64,000 bases of DNA from Sphingomonas phyllosphaerae (GTDB lineage: Bacteria; Pseudomonadota; Alphaproteobacteria; Sphingomonadales; Sphingomonadaceae). The stretch is taken from the NCBI RefSeq assembly GCF_029623345.1, contig NZ_JAPYKH010000001.1:62001-126000 (forward strand). The letters run 5' to 3'. The translations under genes and the position numbers were made by a program. The notes below the pieces were generated by a model. The model was not told the origin of the DNA, ran no database searches, and was given only the letters and a program-made list of their open reading frames with translations. Shown piece by piece: positions 9,561 to 18,002 of the stretch (its first letter is position 1; every line of letters starts with the position of its first letter).

Positions 9561-10304
9561 GTGACGCGCGCGCTCGCCCGCTCGGCGCTGCTCGCCGCGA
9601 TGCTGCTGCTGGCGGCGTGCGATGGGACGCAGCCGTTGATCAAGCACGAGTCCAAGCAGCCGGGGCCGTTCCCGGAGGCAGATCGGCCGGTGGCGACGAT
9701 CGTGTCGGCACGCTGGTCGACCGAGGAAGCGCGCGACCGGCTCAACGAGGCCAGCCGCGTCATGGACCTCGCCGAGATCCGCAAGGGCATGTCGGTCGCC
9801 GACCTTGGCGCGGGCGAGGGCTATTACACCACACGCCTGGCGAGTCGGGTCGGCGCCGAGGGGCGCGTGCTGGCAGAGGACATCGTGCCCGCGGTGCGCG
9901 ACGCGCTGGCGGAGCGCGTGACGCGCGAGCGGCTTGAGAATGTCAGCGTCCGGCTCGGCATGCCCGCCGACCCGCGGCTGCCCGAGAACAGCTTCGACCG
10001 TATCCTGATGGTCCACATGTACCACGAGATCGAGCAGCCGTACGAGTTCCTGTGGCGGATGCGATCCTCGCTGCGGCGCGGCGGGCTGGTGGTGGTGGTC
10101 GACGCCAACCGCCCGACGCGCGACCACGGCACGCCGCCGGCGCTGCTCAAGTGTGAGTTCGCTGCGGTCGGCTATGCCCAGGTAGACTTCCACGAGATGC
10201 GCTCCGCAGGCGGCTATTTCACGACCTTCCGCGCGGCGGGGCCGCGGCCCGACCCGGCTGCGATCCGCGCCTGTCGCATCAACGACGAGGCGAAGGCGGG
10301 ATAG
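9561..10304 (+). CDS. Lipoprotein-like class I SAM-dependent methyltransferase
   Basis: A 247-residue protein that starts with GTG immediately after prfB. The N-terminus is a lipoprotein signal with the lipobox LLAAC (Cys20), followed by an extended linker. From about residue 45 the sequence has a Rossmann methyltransferase fold. VADLGAGEGYYT is motif I, and later motifs include FDRILMVHMYHEIEQP and GGLVVVVDANR. The substrate is unknown. The likely arrangement is a methyltransferase-fold domain tethered to a membrane on the periplasmic side, which is odd because SAM is cytoplasmic. It may be a non-catalytic or otherwise used fold, or the hydrophobic N-terminus may not be a functional signal. 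Adjacency to prfB suggests co-transcription, not shared function. Confidence 0.8.
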   Translation: MTRALARSALLAAMLLLAACDGTQPLIKHESKQPGPFPEADRPVATIVSARWSTEEARDRLNEASRVMDLAEIRKGMSVADLGAGEGYYTTRLASRVGAEGRVLAEDIVPAVRDALAERVTRERLENVSVRLGMPADPRLPENSFDRILMVHMYHEIEQPYEFLWRMRSSLRRGGLVVVVDANRPTRDHGTPPALLKCEFAAVGYAQVDFHEMRSAGGYFTTFRAAGPRPDPAAIRACRINDEAKAG

Positions 10305-10324
10305 GGGCGTGGTTTGCCTTGCGC

Positions 10325-10416
10325 CGTTGTTTCCCGGCGGAGGCCGGAGCCCGGCTGGGCGCCGCTGGTAAATGCCACAATGGCCTTCCCACCGGGGCCC
10401 CGGCCTTCGCCGGGGA
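10325..10416. repeat. Paired inverted REP/BIME-like element, family A copy 1
   Basis: TTTCCCGGCGGAGGCCGGAG near 10328 and GGGGCCCCGGCCTTCGCCGG at 10394-10413 are inverted partners of a CCCCGGCGAAGGCCGGGG core. The same paired layout occurs at 45660-45753 and, with a CCCAGTTGGG-type inner box, at 36470-36556. It lies in the gap between the methyltransferase gene and thyA. Confidence 0.75.
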
Positions 10417-10489
10417 ACATGAAGTATGCGGCGCGTCGTCGGCCCGGTCCGGGATGACGCCCGCCCGCGCATCCGCTAACACCCCCGGC

Positions 10490-11386
10490 ATGGCGCATCC
10501 CGAACAGCCCTATCTTGACCTGATGGCGCAGGTGCTCGAGCGCGGCGACGAGCGGCTCGACCGCACCGGGGTCGGCACGCGCTCGCTCTTCGGCGCGATG
10601 CTGCGGTTCGACCTCGCCGACGGCGTCGCACCGATCCTCACCACCAAGCGCGTCTTTTGGAAGACCGCGGTGAAGGAGATGCTGTGGTTTCTCACCGGCG
10701 GCACCAACATCCAGCCTTTGCTGCGCGACAATGTTCGGATCTGGACCGACTGGCCGCTCGACGCCTACCGCCGTGCCACCGGCAAGCCGATCGCGCAGGA
10801 GGAGTTCGAGCGCCGCATCGTCGCCGACGACGATTTTGCCGCGCGCTGGGGTGAGCTCGGCCCGGTCTACGGCAAGCAGTGGCGGCGCTGGCTGGGAGCG
10901 GACGGCCGCGAGTACGACCAGATCGCCGAGCTCGTCCGTGCCTTGCGCGAGAACCCGACGAGCCGCCGCATGCTGTTCCACGCCTGGAACGTGCCTGAGC
11001 TGGGGGCGATGGCGCTACCGCCTTGTCACATGGTCTACCAATATCACGTCGCCTCGGGCGGCCGGCTCAACTGCTTGCTGTACCAGCGCTCGGTCGACCT
11101 GCTGCTCGGTGCGCCGTTCAATTTCGTCGGCGCCGCCGCGTTGCAGCTGATGCTGGCGCAGCAGGCGGATCTCACGCCGGGCGAGCTGGTCTGGGTCGGC
11201 GGCGACGTGCATCTCTACCTCAACCACCTCGAGCAGGCGGAGGAACAGCTACGTCGCACGCCGCGCGCGGTGCCGCGGATGCGCCTCACGCGGCGACCCG
11301 ACACGATCGACGGCTATGCCATCGGCGACTTCACGGTGGAAGATTATGACCCGCACGGCGCGATCAAGGCGGACGTCGCGGTGTGA
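10490..11386 (+). CDS. thyA: Thymidylate synthase (ThyA type)
   Basis: A 298-residue enzyme converting dUMP to dTMP with methylenetetrahydrofolate. The start is the ATG of MAHPEQPYLDLM; the frame upstream of it is repeat sequence. The catalytic nucleophile is Cys179 in MALPPCHMVYQYHV, and QRSVDLLLGAPFN and GDVHLYLNHL are present. The protein is longer than the 264-residue E. coli enzyme because of an insert around residues 85-120 (AYRRATGKPIAQEEFERR), a feature also seen in some other bacterial ThyA proteins. folA, which regenerates the folate product, lies 5 kb away. Confidence 0.96.
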   Translation: MAHPEQPYLDLMAQVLERGDERLDRTGVGTRSLFGAMLRFDLADGVAPILTTKRVFWKTAVKEMLWFLTGGTNIQPLLRDNVRIWTDWPLDAYRRATGKPIAQEEFERRIVADDDFAARWGELGPVYGKQWRRWLGADGREYDQIAELVRALRENPTSRRMLFHAWNVPELGAMALPPCHMVYQYHVASGGRLNCLLYQRSVDLLLGAPFNFVGAAALQLMLAQQADLTPGELVWVGGDVHLYLNHLEQAEEQLRRTPRAVPRMRLTRRPDTIDGYAIGDFTVEDYDPHGAIKADVAV

Positions 11387-11531
11387 TCATGGGTGTGCCC
11401 GGGCGTCCGTCCGGGAGCCGAGAGCAAGTCAGTGGTGATCAATGGAAGCGCGGTGTGCCCGGCGGGAGTGTGTTCGTTCCTGAGGCGAGATCGCCCGGAG
11501 TGAACGTCCTGCCGAGCGCTCGCGTCGCCGC

Positions 11532-12887
11532 TCAATCGTCGGCGCCGAGCAGGTCGCGCGCCGCCGCCTGGAGCAGCTCCTCGACGGTGGGATGATACCA
11601 GGCCTGATCGGCGAAGGTCGCCACCTCCGTGCCGCGGTCGATCGCCAGCGCGACGAGATGGCCGAGATGCTCGCCACCTGGAGCCGCGATCGCCGCGCCG
11701 ATCAGCCGACCGTCGGCGTCGCCGTACAGCCGAACCAGCCCCTGGTCCTCGCCGTCGACGGTCGCTCGGCCATTATCACTGACCTTGGCGGTGCCGATTT
11801 GCGCATTCTCCGGCAACGAGTCGAAGTCGCGCCCCACGGACACCAGATTGGGCTCGGTGAAGGCGATCGCGAATGCGGGCAGCCGGCGCGGCGGCTCGCC
11901 GCCGGCCGCGACGTCGCCCGCGATCCGGCCCCCGCGCGCGGCCTCGTGGAGCACCGGTCGCCACGCACCCGCGTCGCCGGCGACGAAGATCGCACTGTCG
12001 CCACAGCGATGCGAGCGCGAATCAAAGTCGGGCGAACCGTGCTCGTCGAGCACGAGCCCGGTGGTCTCCAGCGCCAGCTCGGCGAGGGTCGGCGGGCGCC
12101 CGCTCGCGGCCAGGATCAGGTCGACAATGGCCTCGCCGCCCTCCCATGCCAGTCGCGCGCGACCGTCGTCGGTGGCGGATACATCGGCCTTGACGCCGAG
12201 CGCGAGCGTCATCTCACGCCCGAGCGCCGCGACGGCGGCCCGGTTGACCTCGGGATCCTTGAGCCCGCCGACGCTCTGTCCTTCGTCGAGCACCGTGACG
12301 TCGACACCGAGCCGCGCGAATGCCTGGCCCAGTTCGAGCCCGAGCGGCCCGGCGCCGATCACCGCGAGCGCGCGCGGCAACGTGTCGAGATCGAAGATCG
12401 TCTCGTGCGTGCGAACGAGGTGACGCACCGATTCGAGCAGCTCGGGCACGATCGGGTGGCCGCCGGTCGCGATCACGATGCCGCGTCGCGCGGTCACGCG
12501 GATGTCGCCGACCATGACCGCGTCCGCCGCGCAGAAGCGCGCGACACCGTGGATCACGCGGTCGGCGGGGATGGCGTGATAGTCGTCGAGCACCGCCTGG
12601 ACGAAGCGGTCGCGCTCGGCGCGTACTCGCCGCCACACGCGCGTCGCCTCGACCGTCACCGCGCCGGTATCGACGCCGAATGCCGCCGCACCGCGCGCCT
12701 GGTGCGCGGCGCGGCCCGCGGCAATTAGCAGCTTGGACGGCATGCAACCGACCCGCGTGCAGGTCGAGCCGCCGGCACCACGCTCGACGATCAGCGTGTC
12801 AGCGCCACGCGCGGTGGCGGCCTTATACGCCTTCAGTCCGGCGGTCCCGGCACCCAGGATCAGTACGTCGCAGTCACGCGAGCCCAT
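11532..12887 (-). CDS. Dihydrolipoyl dehydrogenase-like FAD/NAD(P) disulfide oxidoreductase
   Basis: A 451-residue class I pyridine nucleotide-disulfide oxidoreductase. The FAD dinucleotide motif is ILGAGTAGLKA near residue 10. The redox pair is Cys43 and Cys48 in STCTRVGCMPSK. The NAD-binding GxGxxG is VIGAGPLGLELG near residue 177, and IFVAGDAG is the second FAD motif. The dimerisation domain ends with WYHPTVEELL, carrying the His-Glu active-site pair. It is not next to any 2-oxoacid dehydrogenase E1/E2 gene, so it is probably a standalone member of the Lpd/mercuric reductase group. The substrate is not known. thyA on the other strand converges with it. Confidence 0.9.
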   Translation of the reverse strand: MGSRDCDVLILGAGTAGLKAYKAATARGADTLIVERGAGGSTCTRVGCMPSKLLIAAGRAAHQARGAAAFGVDTGAVTVEATRVWRRVRAERDRFVQAVLDDYHAIPADRVIHGVARFCAADAVMVGDIRVTARRGIVIATGGHPIVPELLESVRHLVRTHETIFDLDTLPRALAVIGAGPLGLELGQAFARLGVDVTVLDEGQSVGGLKDPEVNRAAVAALGREMTLALGVKADVSATDDGRARLAWEGGEAIVDLILAASGRPPTLAELALETTGLVLDEHGSPDFDSRSHRCGDSAIFVAGDAGAWRPVLHEAARGGRIAGDVAAGGEPPRRLPAFAIAFTEPNLVSVGRDFDSLPENAQIGTAKVSDNGRATVDGEDQGLVRLYGDADGRLIGAAIAAPGGEHLGHLVALAIDRGTEVATFADQAWYHPTVEELLQAAARDLLGADD

Positions 12888-13005
12888 CGGTCATTCCCCA
12901 TCCGTCGGTTCGGCGTGGAACGAGACCCTCACGCTGCCGATCGAACGTGCCGGCGCTCGCTAACGTTGCACATAGGTTAGGATATTCGTGCCAGCGCCTG
13001 GCGGC

Positions 13006-14067
13006 TCAGGGGATAAGCCGCTCGGCACGCAGCCGCTCGAACAGCGCGAAGAAGGCGTCGTCGGTGGGCCGATAGCCGGTGAAGCCGAGCCGGCGGCTCT
13101 TGCTCATGTCGGTGACGACCTCGATCGGGCGGCCGAGATCGGCGTCCGTGTGCCAGGGCGAGGCGAGCCGCGCCAGCTCGGGCTCAGCCAGACCCTCGCG
13201 CAGAGCGAGCTCGCGCCAGACCGGCGCATCCTCTGCCATCTGCTGCTCGAGCGGGCGGACAATACCATCGAACGACGCCGCCGCCACGCCGAACCACCCG
13301 GCGATCCGGTCCCACATCCACTGCCAGCGAAAGACGTCGCCGTTGACGACGTTGAAAGCCTCGTCATGCGCCGCGTCGGTTTCCGCCGCCCACAGCAGGT
13401 GCTCCGCGAGCAGGCCGGCGTCGGTCATGTCGGTCAGCCCGGACCATTGCGCCGCCGAGCCAGGGAAGGTGAACGCGCGCGCACGTTCGCGGCACAAGGT
13501 CGCGTAGACCGCCAGCGTGGTCCCCATGTTCATCGCGTTGCCGACCGCCTTGCCGATCACCGTATGCGGGCGGTGGACGCTCCAGCTGAAACCGTCGCGC
13601 GCCGCCGCGGCGAACAGCTCGTCCTCCTGCGCATAGTAGAAGTTCTCGACGTCGAGCCGACCCTGCTCCTCGCGGAACGGCGTCTGCGGCAGCGTGCCTT
13701 TGCCATAAGCCTCGAACGGCCCGAGATAATGCTTCAAGCCGGTGACCAGCGCGACGTGGCGCGGCGTGGTCGGCGCGGGAAGCGCGTCGAGCAGGTGGCG
13801 CACCATTGCCGAGTTGACGCGGATGTTCTCCGCCTCGCTGTCTCGGCGCAGCCAGGTGGTAATGAACACCGCGTCGGGCGCGAGCGCACCGATCGCCTCG
13901 CGCGTCGCGGCGGCGTCGCGCAGGTCGGCCGCGACCGGGACCACGCCCGGCAGGTCGACCGCGCGGCGTGCGAGCCCGTGCACCGTCCAGCCCTGCTCCA
14001 CCAGCAGCGCCGCGGTCGCGCCGCCGACAATCCCGCTCGCGCCTACCACCAATGCCGTCTTCGCCAT
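13006..14067 (-). CDS. PRISE-type SDR reductase (progesterone 5-beta-reductase/iridoid synthase-like)
   Basis: A 353-residue NAD(P)H-dependent reductase of the short-chain dehydrogenase superfamily. VVGASGIVGGATAALL is the nucleotide-binding motif. VTGLKHYLGPFE (Lys112) and ENFYYAQED (Tyr144/Tyr145) match the unusual Lys and Tyr motifs of the PRISE/VEP1 group, which reduces activated C=C bonds of enones. The natural substrate cannot be told from sequence. It is transcribed away from an HxlR regulator 101 bp upstream, an arrangement typical of a stress- or electrophile-inducible reductase with its own regulator. Confidence 0.85.
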   Translation of the reverse strand: MAKTALVVGASGIVGGATAALLVEQGWTVHGLARRAVDLPGVVPVAADLRDAAATREAIGALAPDAVFITTWLRRDSEAENIRVNSAMVRHLLDALPAPTTPRHVALVTGLKHYLGPFEAYGKGTLPQTPFREEQGRLDVENFYYAQEDELFAAAARDGFSWSVHRPHTVIGKAVGNAMNMGTTLAVYATLCRERARAFTFPGSAAQWSGLTDMTDAGLLAEHLLWAAETDAAHDEAFNVVNGDVFRWQWMWDRIAGWFGVAAASFDGIVRPLEQQMAEDAPVWRELALREGLAEPELARLASPWHTDADLGRPIEVVTDMSKSRRLGFTGYRPTDDAFFALFERLRAERLIP

Positions 14068-14126
14068 GTCAGATCCTTTCGCTTGTCGAGCGTTGCCAGG
14101 GAGCTAGGCAGCCGGGCCGGCAGCTT

Positions 14127-14152
14127 CTAGACGGCACCCGAACGTGCCCTAG
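14127..14152. promoter_or_regulatory. Candidate HxlR operator in the divergent promoter region
   Basis: GGCAC (14133-14137) and GTGCC (14144-14148) form an inverted repeat with a 6-base spacer, bordered on both sides by CTAG (14127-14130 and 14149-14152). It lies between the divergent reductase and HxlR genes. Binding by the regulator is inference. Confidence 0.45.
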
Positions 14153-14168
14153 GCACCAGGAGGTGACC

Positions 14169-14549
14169 ATGGATGCCGGCAGCCCCGACGACTCGTGGCG
14201 CGAGGATTGCGCGCCGCGCCGCGTGCTCGAGCTGTTCGCGACGAAATGGACCAGCATGGTGCTGCACACGCTTCACGCGCGCCACGGCGGCGCGGCGCGC
14301 ACCGGCGTGCTCCAGCGCAGCCTGCCCGGCATCTCGAAGAAGATGCTGACCCAGACGCTGCGCGAGATGGAGGCGAGCGGGCTGATCACGCGCCACGTCG
14401 AAACGGTGGTGCCGCCCGCGGTGCAATATCGCCTGACGCCGCTGGGAGGGCGCTTCGTCGTGCCGGTCGAGCTGCTCTACGCCTGGGGCCGCGACAATGC
14501 CGACGCGCTCGACAAGCTGGTGCCGCGGCCTGGCTCGCGCCGGCGGTGA
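14169..14549 (+). CDS. HxlR family transcriptional regulator
   Basis: A 126-residue winged-helix DNA-binding protein. The start is the ATG after a near-perfect AGGAGGTGA ribosome site (14158-14166). EDCAPRRVLELFATKWTSMV carries the family's conserved N-terminal Cys14 and KWT motif; this Cys is the redox or electrophile sensor in several studied members. RSLPGISKKMLTQTLREMEASG is the recognition helix region, and VQYRLTPLGG is the wing. It probably controls the divergent PRISE-type reductase and perhaps itself. Confidence 0.92.
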   Translation: MDAGSPDDSWREDCAPRRVLELFATKWTSMVLHTLHARHGGAARTGVLQRSLPGISKKMLTQTLREMEASGLITRHVETVVPPAVQYRLTPLGGRFVVPVELLYAWGRDNADALDKLVPRPGSRRR

Positions 14550-14657
14550 CGCGGAGGGCCTCTACCTCCATTTCGGCATCCGTTCCCCCCGCTCAGAAGT
14601 CCGGGCACTCCCACGAACCCAAGGCGTTAGGGCGCGGTACCCTTCCGGAGATGCCGC

Positions 14658-16337
14658 ATGCCCAACGTCGCCGAACTACTCGTCGACACGCTCGCCCAGG
14701 TCGGCGTGCGCCACGTGTTCGGGATCGTCGGTGACGCGCTCAACCCCTTCACCCACGCGATCGAGCAGGACGGTCGTCTCGAATGGATCGGCGTCCGCCA
14801 CGAGGAAGGCGCCGCGCTCGCGGCGGCGGGGCAGGCGAAGCTGACCGGCCAGCTCGCGGTGTGCTGCGGCACCACGGGGCCGGGCGGCAACCATCTCGTC
14901 GCCGGGCTGTACGAGGCGCGCAAGGACCATGCCCCGGTGCTCACCATCACCGGCGGCGTGCCCGGCGCGCACCGCGGCACCGATTATCTCCAGGAAGATT
15001 CGCCCGACCTGCTGTTCCGCGACGTGGCGGCCTACACCCAGACGGTCGCGGCGGCGGAGCAGGCGCCCGCGGTATTCCACCAGGCGATCGCCGAGGCGTA
15101 CGGCGCGCGCGGCGTCGCGCACCTCAACATCCCGCCCGACGTGTTCGCGGCGAGCGCGCCCGGCGCGGTGCCAAGCCTCGCCACCCTGCGCCCGCTGCCC
15201 GAGGTGGCGCCCGCCGCGCCCGACGTCGCCGCCGCGGCCGCGCTGATCGCGGAGGCGAAGAGCGTCGCGATCTTCTGCGGTGCGGGCTGCCGCGGCGCCG
15301 CCTAGGAACTGCGCCAGCTCGCCCAACGGCTCCAGGCGCCGTTGCTCCACACCTATCGGGGCAAGGAGATCATGGCCTATGACGAGCCTTATTGGATCGG
15401 CGGCGTCGGGCTGATCGGCGGCACCGCGGGCACCGACGCGGTGCAGCAGGCCGAGCTGCTGGTGATGCTCGGCACCGACTACCCGTACGTCGACTTTCTG
15501 CCCAAGCACGGCAACGTCATCCAGGTCGACGAGCGCGCGCTGGCGATCGGGCGGCGCGCGCCGGTCAAGCTCGGCGTCGTTGGCTCGGTGCGGCCGACGA
15601 TCAGGGCGCTGCTCGAGCGGTTACCGCAGCGCACCGACACTGCCTTCCTCGACCGCGCGCAGGAGCGCCGCGCCGCCTGGGACCGGATGCTCGACGAGCG
15701 CGCCGATCCCGCGCGCGCGGGCGACAAAATACATCCGCAGGCGGTGGCACGCGCGGTGAGCGACCGCGCCGCGACCGACGCGATCCTCGTCACCGACACC
15801 GGCGAGGTGACGCTCTGGGCGGCCAACTGGCTGCGCCAGACCGGGCGGCAACGGATCACCGGCTCGTTCAACAACGCCGCGGTCGGCACCGGCATGGGGA
15901 TCGCCAACGGCGCGCAGCTGCTCGATCGCCAGCGGCAGGTGATCCTCCACGTCGGCGACGGCGGGCTGACCATGCTGCTGGGCGAGTTCATGACCGCGGT
16001 CGAGCACGAGCTGGCGGTGAAGGTGGTGGTGTACGACAATTCGGGCTGGGGACTGGTCCACCTCGAGATGGAGGGGGCGGGGCTGCCCGCGGCCAAGGGC
16101 ACCGGCTTCCCCAACCTCGACTTCGCCGCCTTCGCGCGCGCGTGCGGCGCACAGGGCTTCACCGCCCGCGACGCCGACGCGCTGGACGCCACCGTGGCCG
16201 AGTTCCTCGCGGTGCCGGGGCCGGCGATCCTGCACGCTCTGGTCGACCCGGCCGAGGTGCCGGCAATGCCGCACGTCGACGCCAAGCAGGCGCTCCGCTT
16301 CGGCATCGCCAAGGTGCGGGAGCTGATCGGGCGGTGA
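14658..16337 (+). pseudogene. PoxB-like thiamine pyrophosphate enzyme interrupted by an in-frame amber codon
   Basis: One frame from ATG 14658 to TGA 16337 encodes a 560-codon TPP enzyme of the pyruvate oxidase/pyruvate:quinone oxidoreductase group, broken by TAG at 15303-15305 (codon 216). The first part has the PYR domain with HVFGIVGDALNPF and RHEE (the activating Glu). The rest, in the same frame, carries the central domain (IGGTAGTDAV, LLVMLGTDYPY) and the TPP domain with VGDGGLTMLLGEF followed by DNSGWG. Codons on both sides of the stop read smoothly (GAA then ELRQLAQRL), so a single base change such as CAG to TAG explains it. The lack of the long C-terminal membrane helix region of E. 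coli PoxB is noted. A sequencing error is the main alternative. Confidence 0.85.
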
Positions 16338-16354
16338 GGGGGAGCGATCTGAAC

Positions 16355-16455
16355 GGCGTCATCGTGAACTTGCTTCGGTATCCACCGTCCGGCAGGCGCC
16401 GCCAACGATGCACTAGCGGCACCGTGGATGCTTGAACGAGTTCAGGATGACGCCG
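16355..16455. repeat. Paired inverted intergenic repeat, family B copy 1
   Basis: GGCGTCATCGTGAACTT at 16355-16371 is inverted as GAGTTCAGGATGACGCC at 16438-16454, giving a 100-bp paired element. The same layout and length recur at 35710-35809. Confidence 0.75.
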
Positions 16456-16541
16456 GTTTGGAGGTCGTAGCCTCGCCGGGTCACTTCGGTGAAGTCGACG
16501 GCCACTGGCCCCGCCTGCCACGGCCCGCTACCACCCAGGGC

Positions 16542-17021
16542 ATGATCACCTTCGTTCTCGCGCGCGCCGCCAACGGCGTCATCGGCGTCGACGGGCGGCT
16601 GCCGTGGCATCTGCCCGCTGACCTGAAGCGGTTCAAGGCGCTCACCACGGGGCAGGCGATGGTGATGGGACGCAAGACGTTCGAGAGCTTTCCCGCGCCG
16701 CTGCCCGGCCGCCGCCATGTCGTGCTCACGCGCGACCCGGCGTGGCACGCCGCGGGCGCCGAGGTGGCGCACACGCCCGACGACGCCCTCGCGCTCGCCC
16801 GCGCCGGCGACTCCGACGCGCGCGTAGCGGTGATCGGCGGCGCCGAAGTGTTCGCCCTGCTGCTCGACCGCGCCGATCGGATCGAGCTCACCGAGGTCCA
16901 TGCCGCGCCCGCGGGCGACGCGATCGTCCCCGCCTTCACCAGCTGGCGCGAGCTGGCGCGCGAGTCGCACCCGGCCGATTGCGACCGCCCCGCCTACGAC
17001 TTCGTCACGCTAGCACGGTGA
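16542..17021 (+). CDS. folA: Dihydrofolate reductase
   Basis: A 159-residue DHFR that reduces dihydrofolate with NADPH. The chosen start is the ATG of MITFVLARAANGVIG; the open frame upstream of it is a family-B repeat. GVDGRLPWHLPADLKRFKALT has the Trp/Asp-region substrate motif, VMGRKTFESF binds NADPH, and VIGGAEVFALLL is the second cofactor motif. It is the first gene of the run folA-ribF-ileS-lspA-DUF3035, with short gaps. It complements thyA upstream. Confidence 0.95.
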   Translation: MITFVLARAANGVIGVDGRLPWHLPADLKRFKALTTGQAMVMGRKTFESFPAPLPGRRHVVLTRDPAWHAAGAEVAHTPDDALALARAGDSDARVAVIGGAEVFALLLDRADRIELTEVHAAPAGDAIVPAFTSWRELARESHPADCDRPAYDFVTLAR

Positions 17022-17060
17022 CGCTGGCACCGCGCGGGCCGAGCCGCTAAGGCGCCGCGC

Positions 17061-17987
17061 ATGGAGCGGCTTGACGGCGGCTCGGCGGTGCCGGCCGGGC
17101 TGGCCGGCGGAATCGTCGCGCTGGGCAATTTCGACGGTTTTCACCTTGGTCACCAGGCGGTCGTCGGCCGCGCGGTCGAGCGCGCGCGCGCGGAAGGGCG
17201 GCCGGCGCTGGTCGCCACCTTCGACCCGCACCCGGTCCGCTATTTTCGCCCCGACACGCCGCCGTTCCGGCTCACCACGCTCGACCAGCGCGCGCGCCTC
17301 TTCGTCGCCGCGGGCGCCGACGCGATGGTGGTCTTCCACTTCGACGCGGTGCTTGCCGGGCTCCACGCCGACGCGTTCGTGGCGGAGCGGCTGGTCGGCG
17401 CGCTGCGTGTCGGCGGCGTCGTTACCGGCGAGGACTTCACCTTCGGCCACCGCAAGAGCGGCGACATCGCCACGCTGCGCGCCGCGGGTGCGGCGAACGG
17501 CTTCTCGGTCGACACCGTCGGGGCGGTGATGCTCGACGGCGAGCCGGTTTCCTCGACGCGCATCCGCGCCGCGCTCGGGGCGGGCGACCCGCGCGGTGCG
17601 GCGCGGCTGCTCACCCGGCCGTTCGCGATCGAGGGGGTCGTGCAGCACGGCGACAAGCTCGGCCGCACGATCGGCTATCCCACCGCCAACCTCGACATGG
17701 GCAAGTATCTGCGCCCCGCCTACGGCATCTACGCAGTGCGCGGCCGGCTCGCGGACGGGCGCGTGCTCGATGGCGCGGCCAACCTCGGCATCCGGCCGAG
17801 CTTCGACCCGCCCAAGGAGCTGCTCGAGCCCTTCTTCTTCGATTTTTCGGGCGATCTTTACGGCCAGGAGCTCGAGGTCGAGCTGATCGACTACATTCGC
17901 CCCGAGGCGAAGTTCGACACGCTCGACGCGCTGGTCGCGCAGATGGACGCGGACTGCGCGACAGCGCGGACGTTGCTGGCGCGCTGA
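17061..17987 (+). CDS. ribF: Bifunctional riboflavin kinase/FAD synthetase
   Basis: A 308-residue enzyme making FMN and then FAD. The N-terminal FAD synthetase half has ALGNFDGFHLGHQAVV (nucleotidyltransferase motif) and VSSTRIRAAL. The C-terminal kinase half has GRTIGYPTANLD and the glycine/beta-barrel region GIYAVRG. The length is that of RibF. No FMN riboswitch-like leader is visible in the 39-bp gap before it. Its position before ileS and lspA is a common proteobacterial arrangement. Confidence 0.96.
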   Translation: MERLDGGSAVPAGLAGGIVALGNFDGFHLGHQAVVGRAVERARAEGRPALVATFDPHPVRYFRPDTPPFRLTTLDQRARLFVAAGADAMVVFHFDAVLAGLHADAFVAERLVGALRVGGVVTGEDFTFGHRKSGDIATLRAAGAANGFSVDTVGAVMLDGEPVSSTRIRAALGAGDPRGAARLLTRPFAIEGVVQHGDKLGRTIGYPTANLDMGKYLRPAYGIYAVRGRLADGRVLDGAANLGIRPSFDPPKELLEPFFFDFSGDLYGQELEVELIDYIRPEAKFDTLDALVAQMDADCATARTLLAR

Positions 17988-18002
17988 CGCGGCGCTAAGG
18001 CC

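Noticed and set aside
11387..11531. Terminator between thyA and the flavin oxidoreductase gene
   Set aside because: Only a 5-bp CCCGG/CCGGG stem and the repeated GTGTGCCCGG string are present. It is too weak to call.
15303..15305. Pyrrolysine or other recoding at the TAG
   Set aside because: There is no sign of pyl genes or a special stem after the stop, and the enzyme family needs no unusual residue there. A simple nonsense change is more economical.
17022..17060. FMN riboswitch before ribF
   Set aside because: The gap is only 39 bases and shows no RFN-like conserved blocks.
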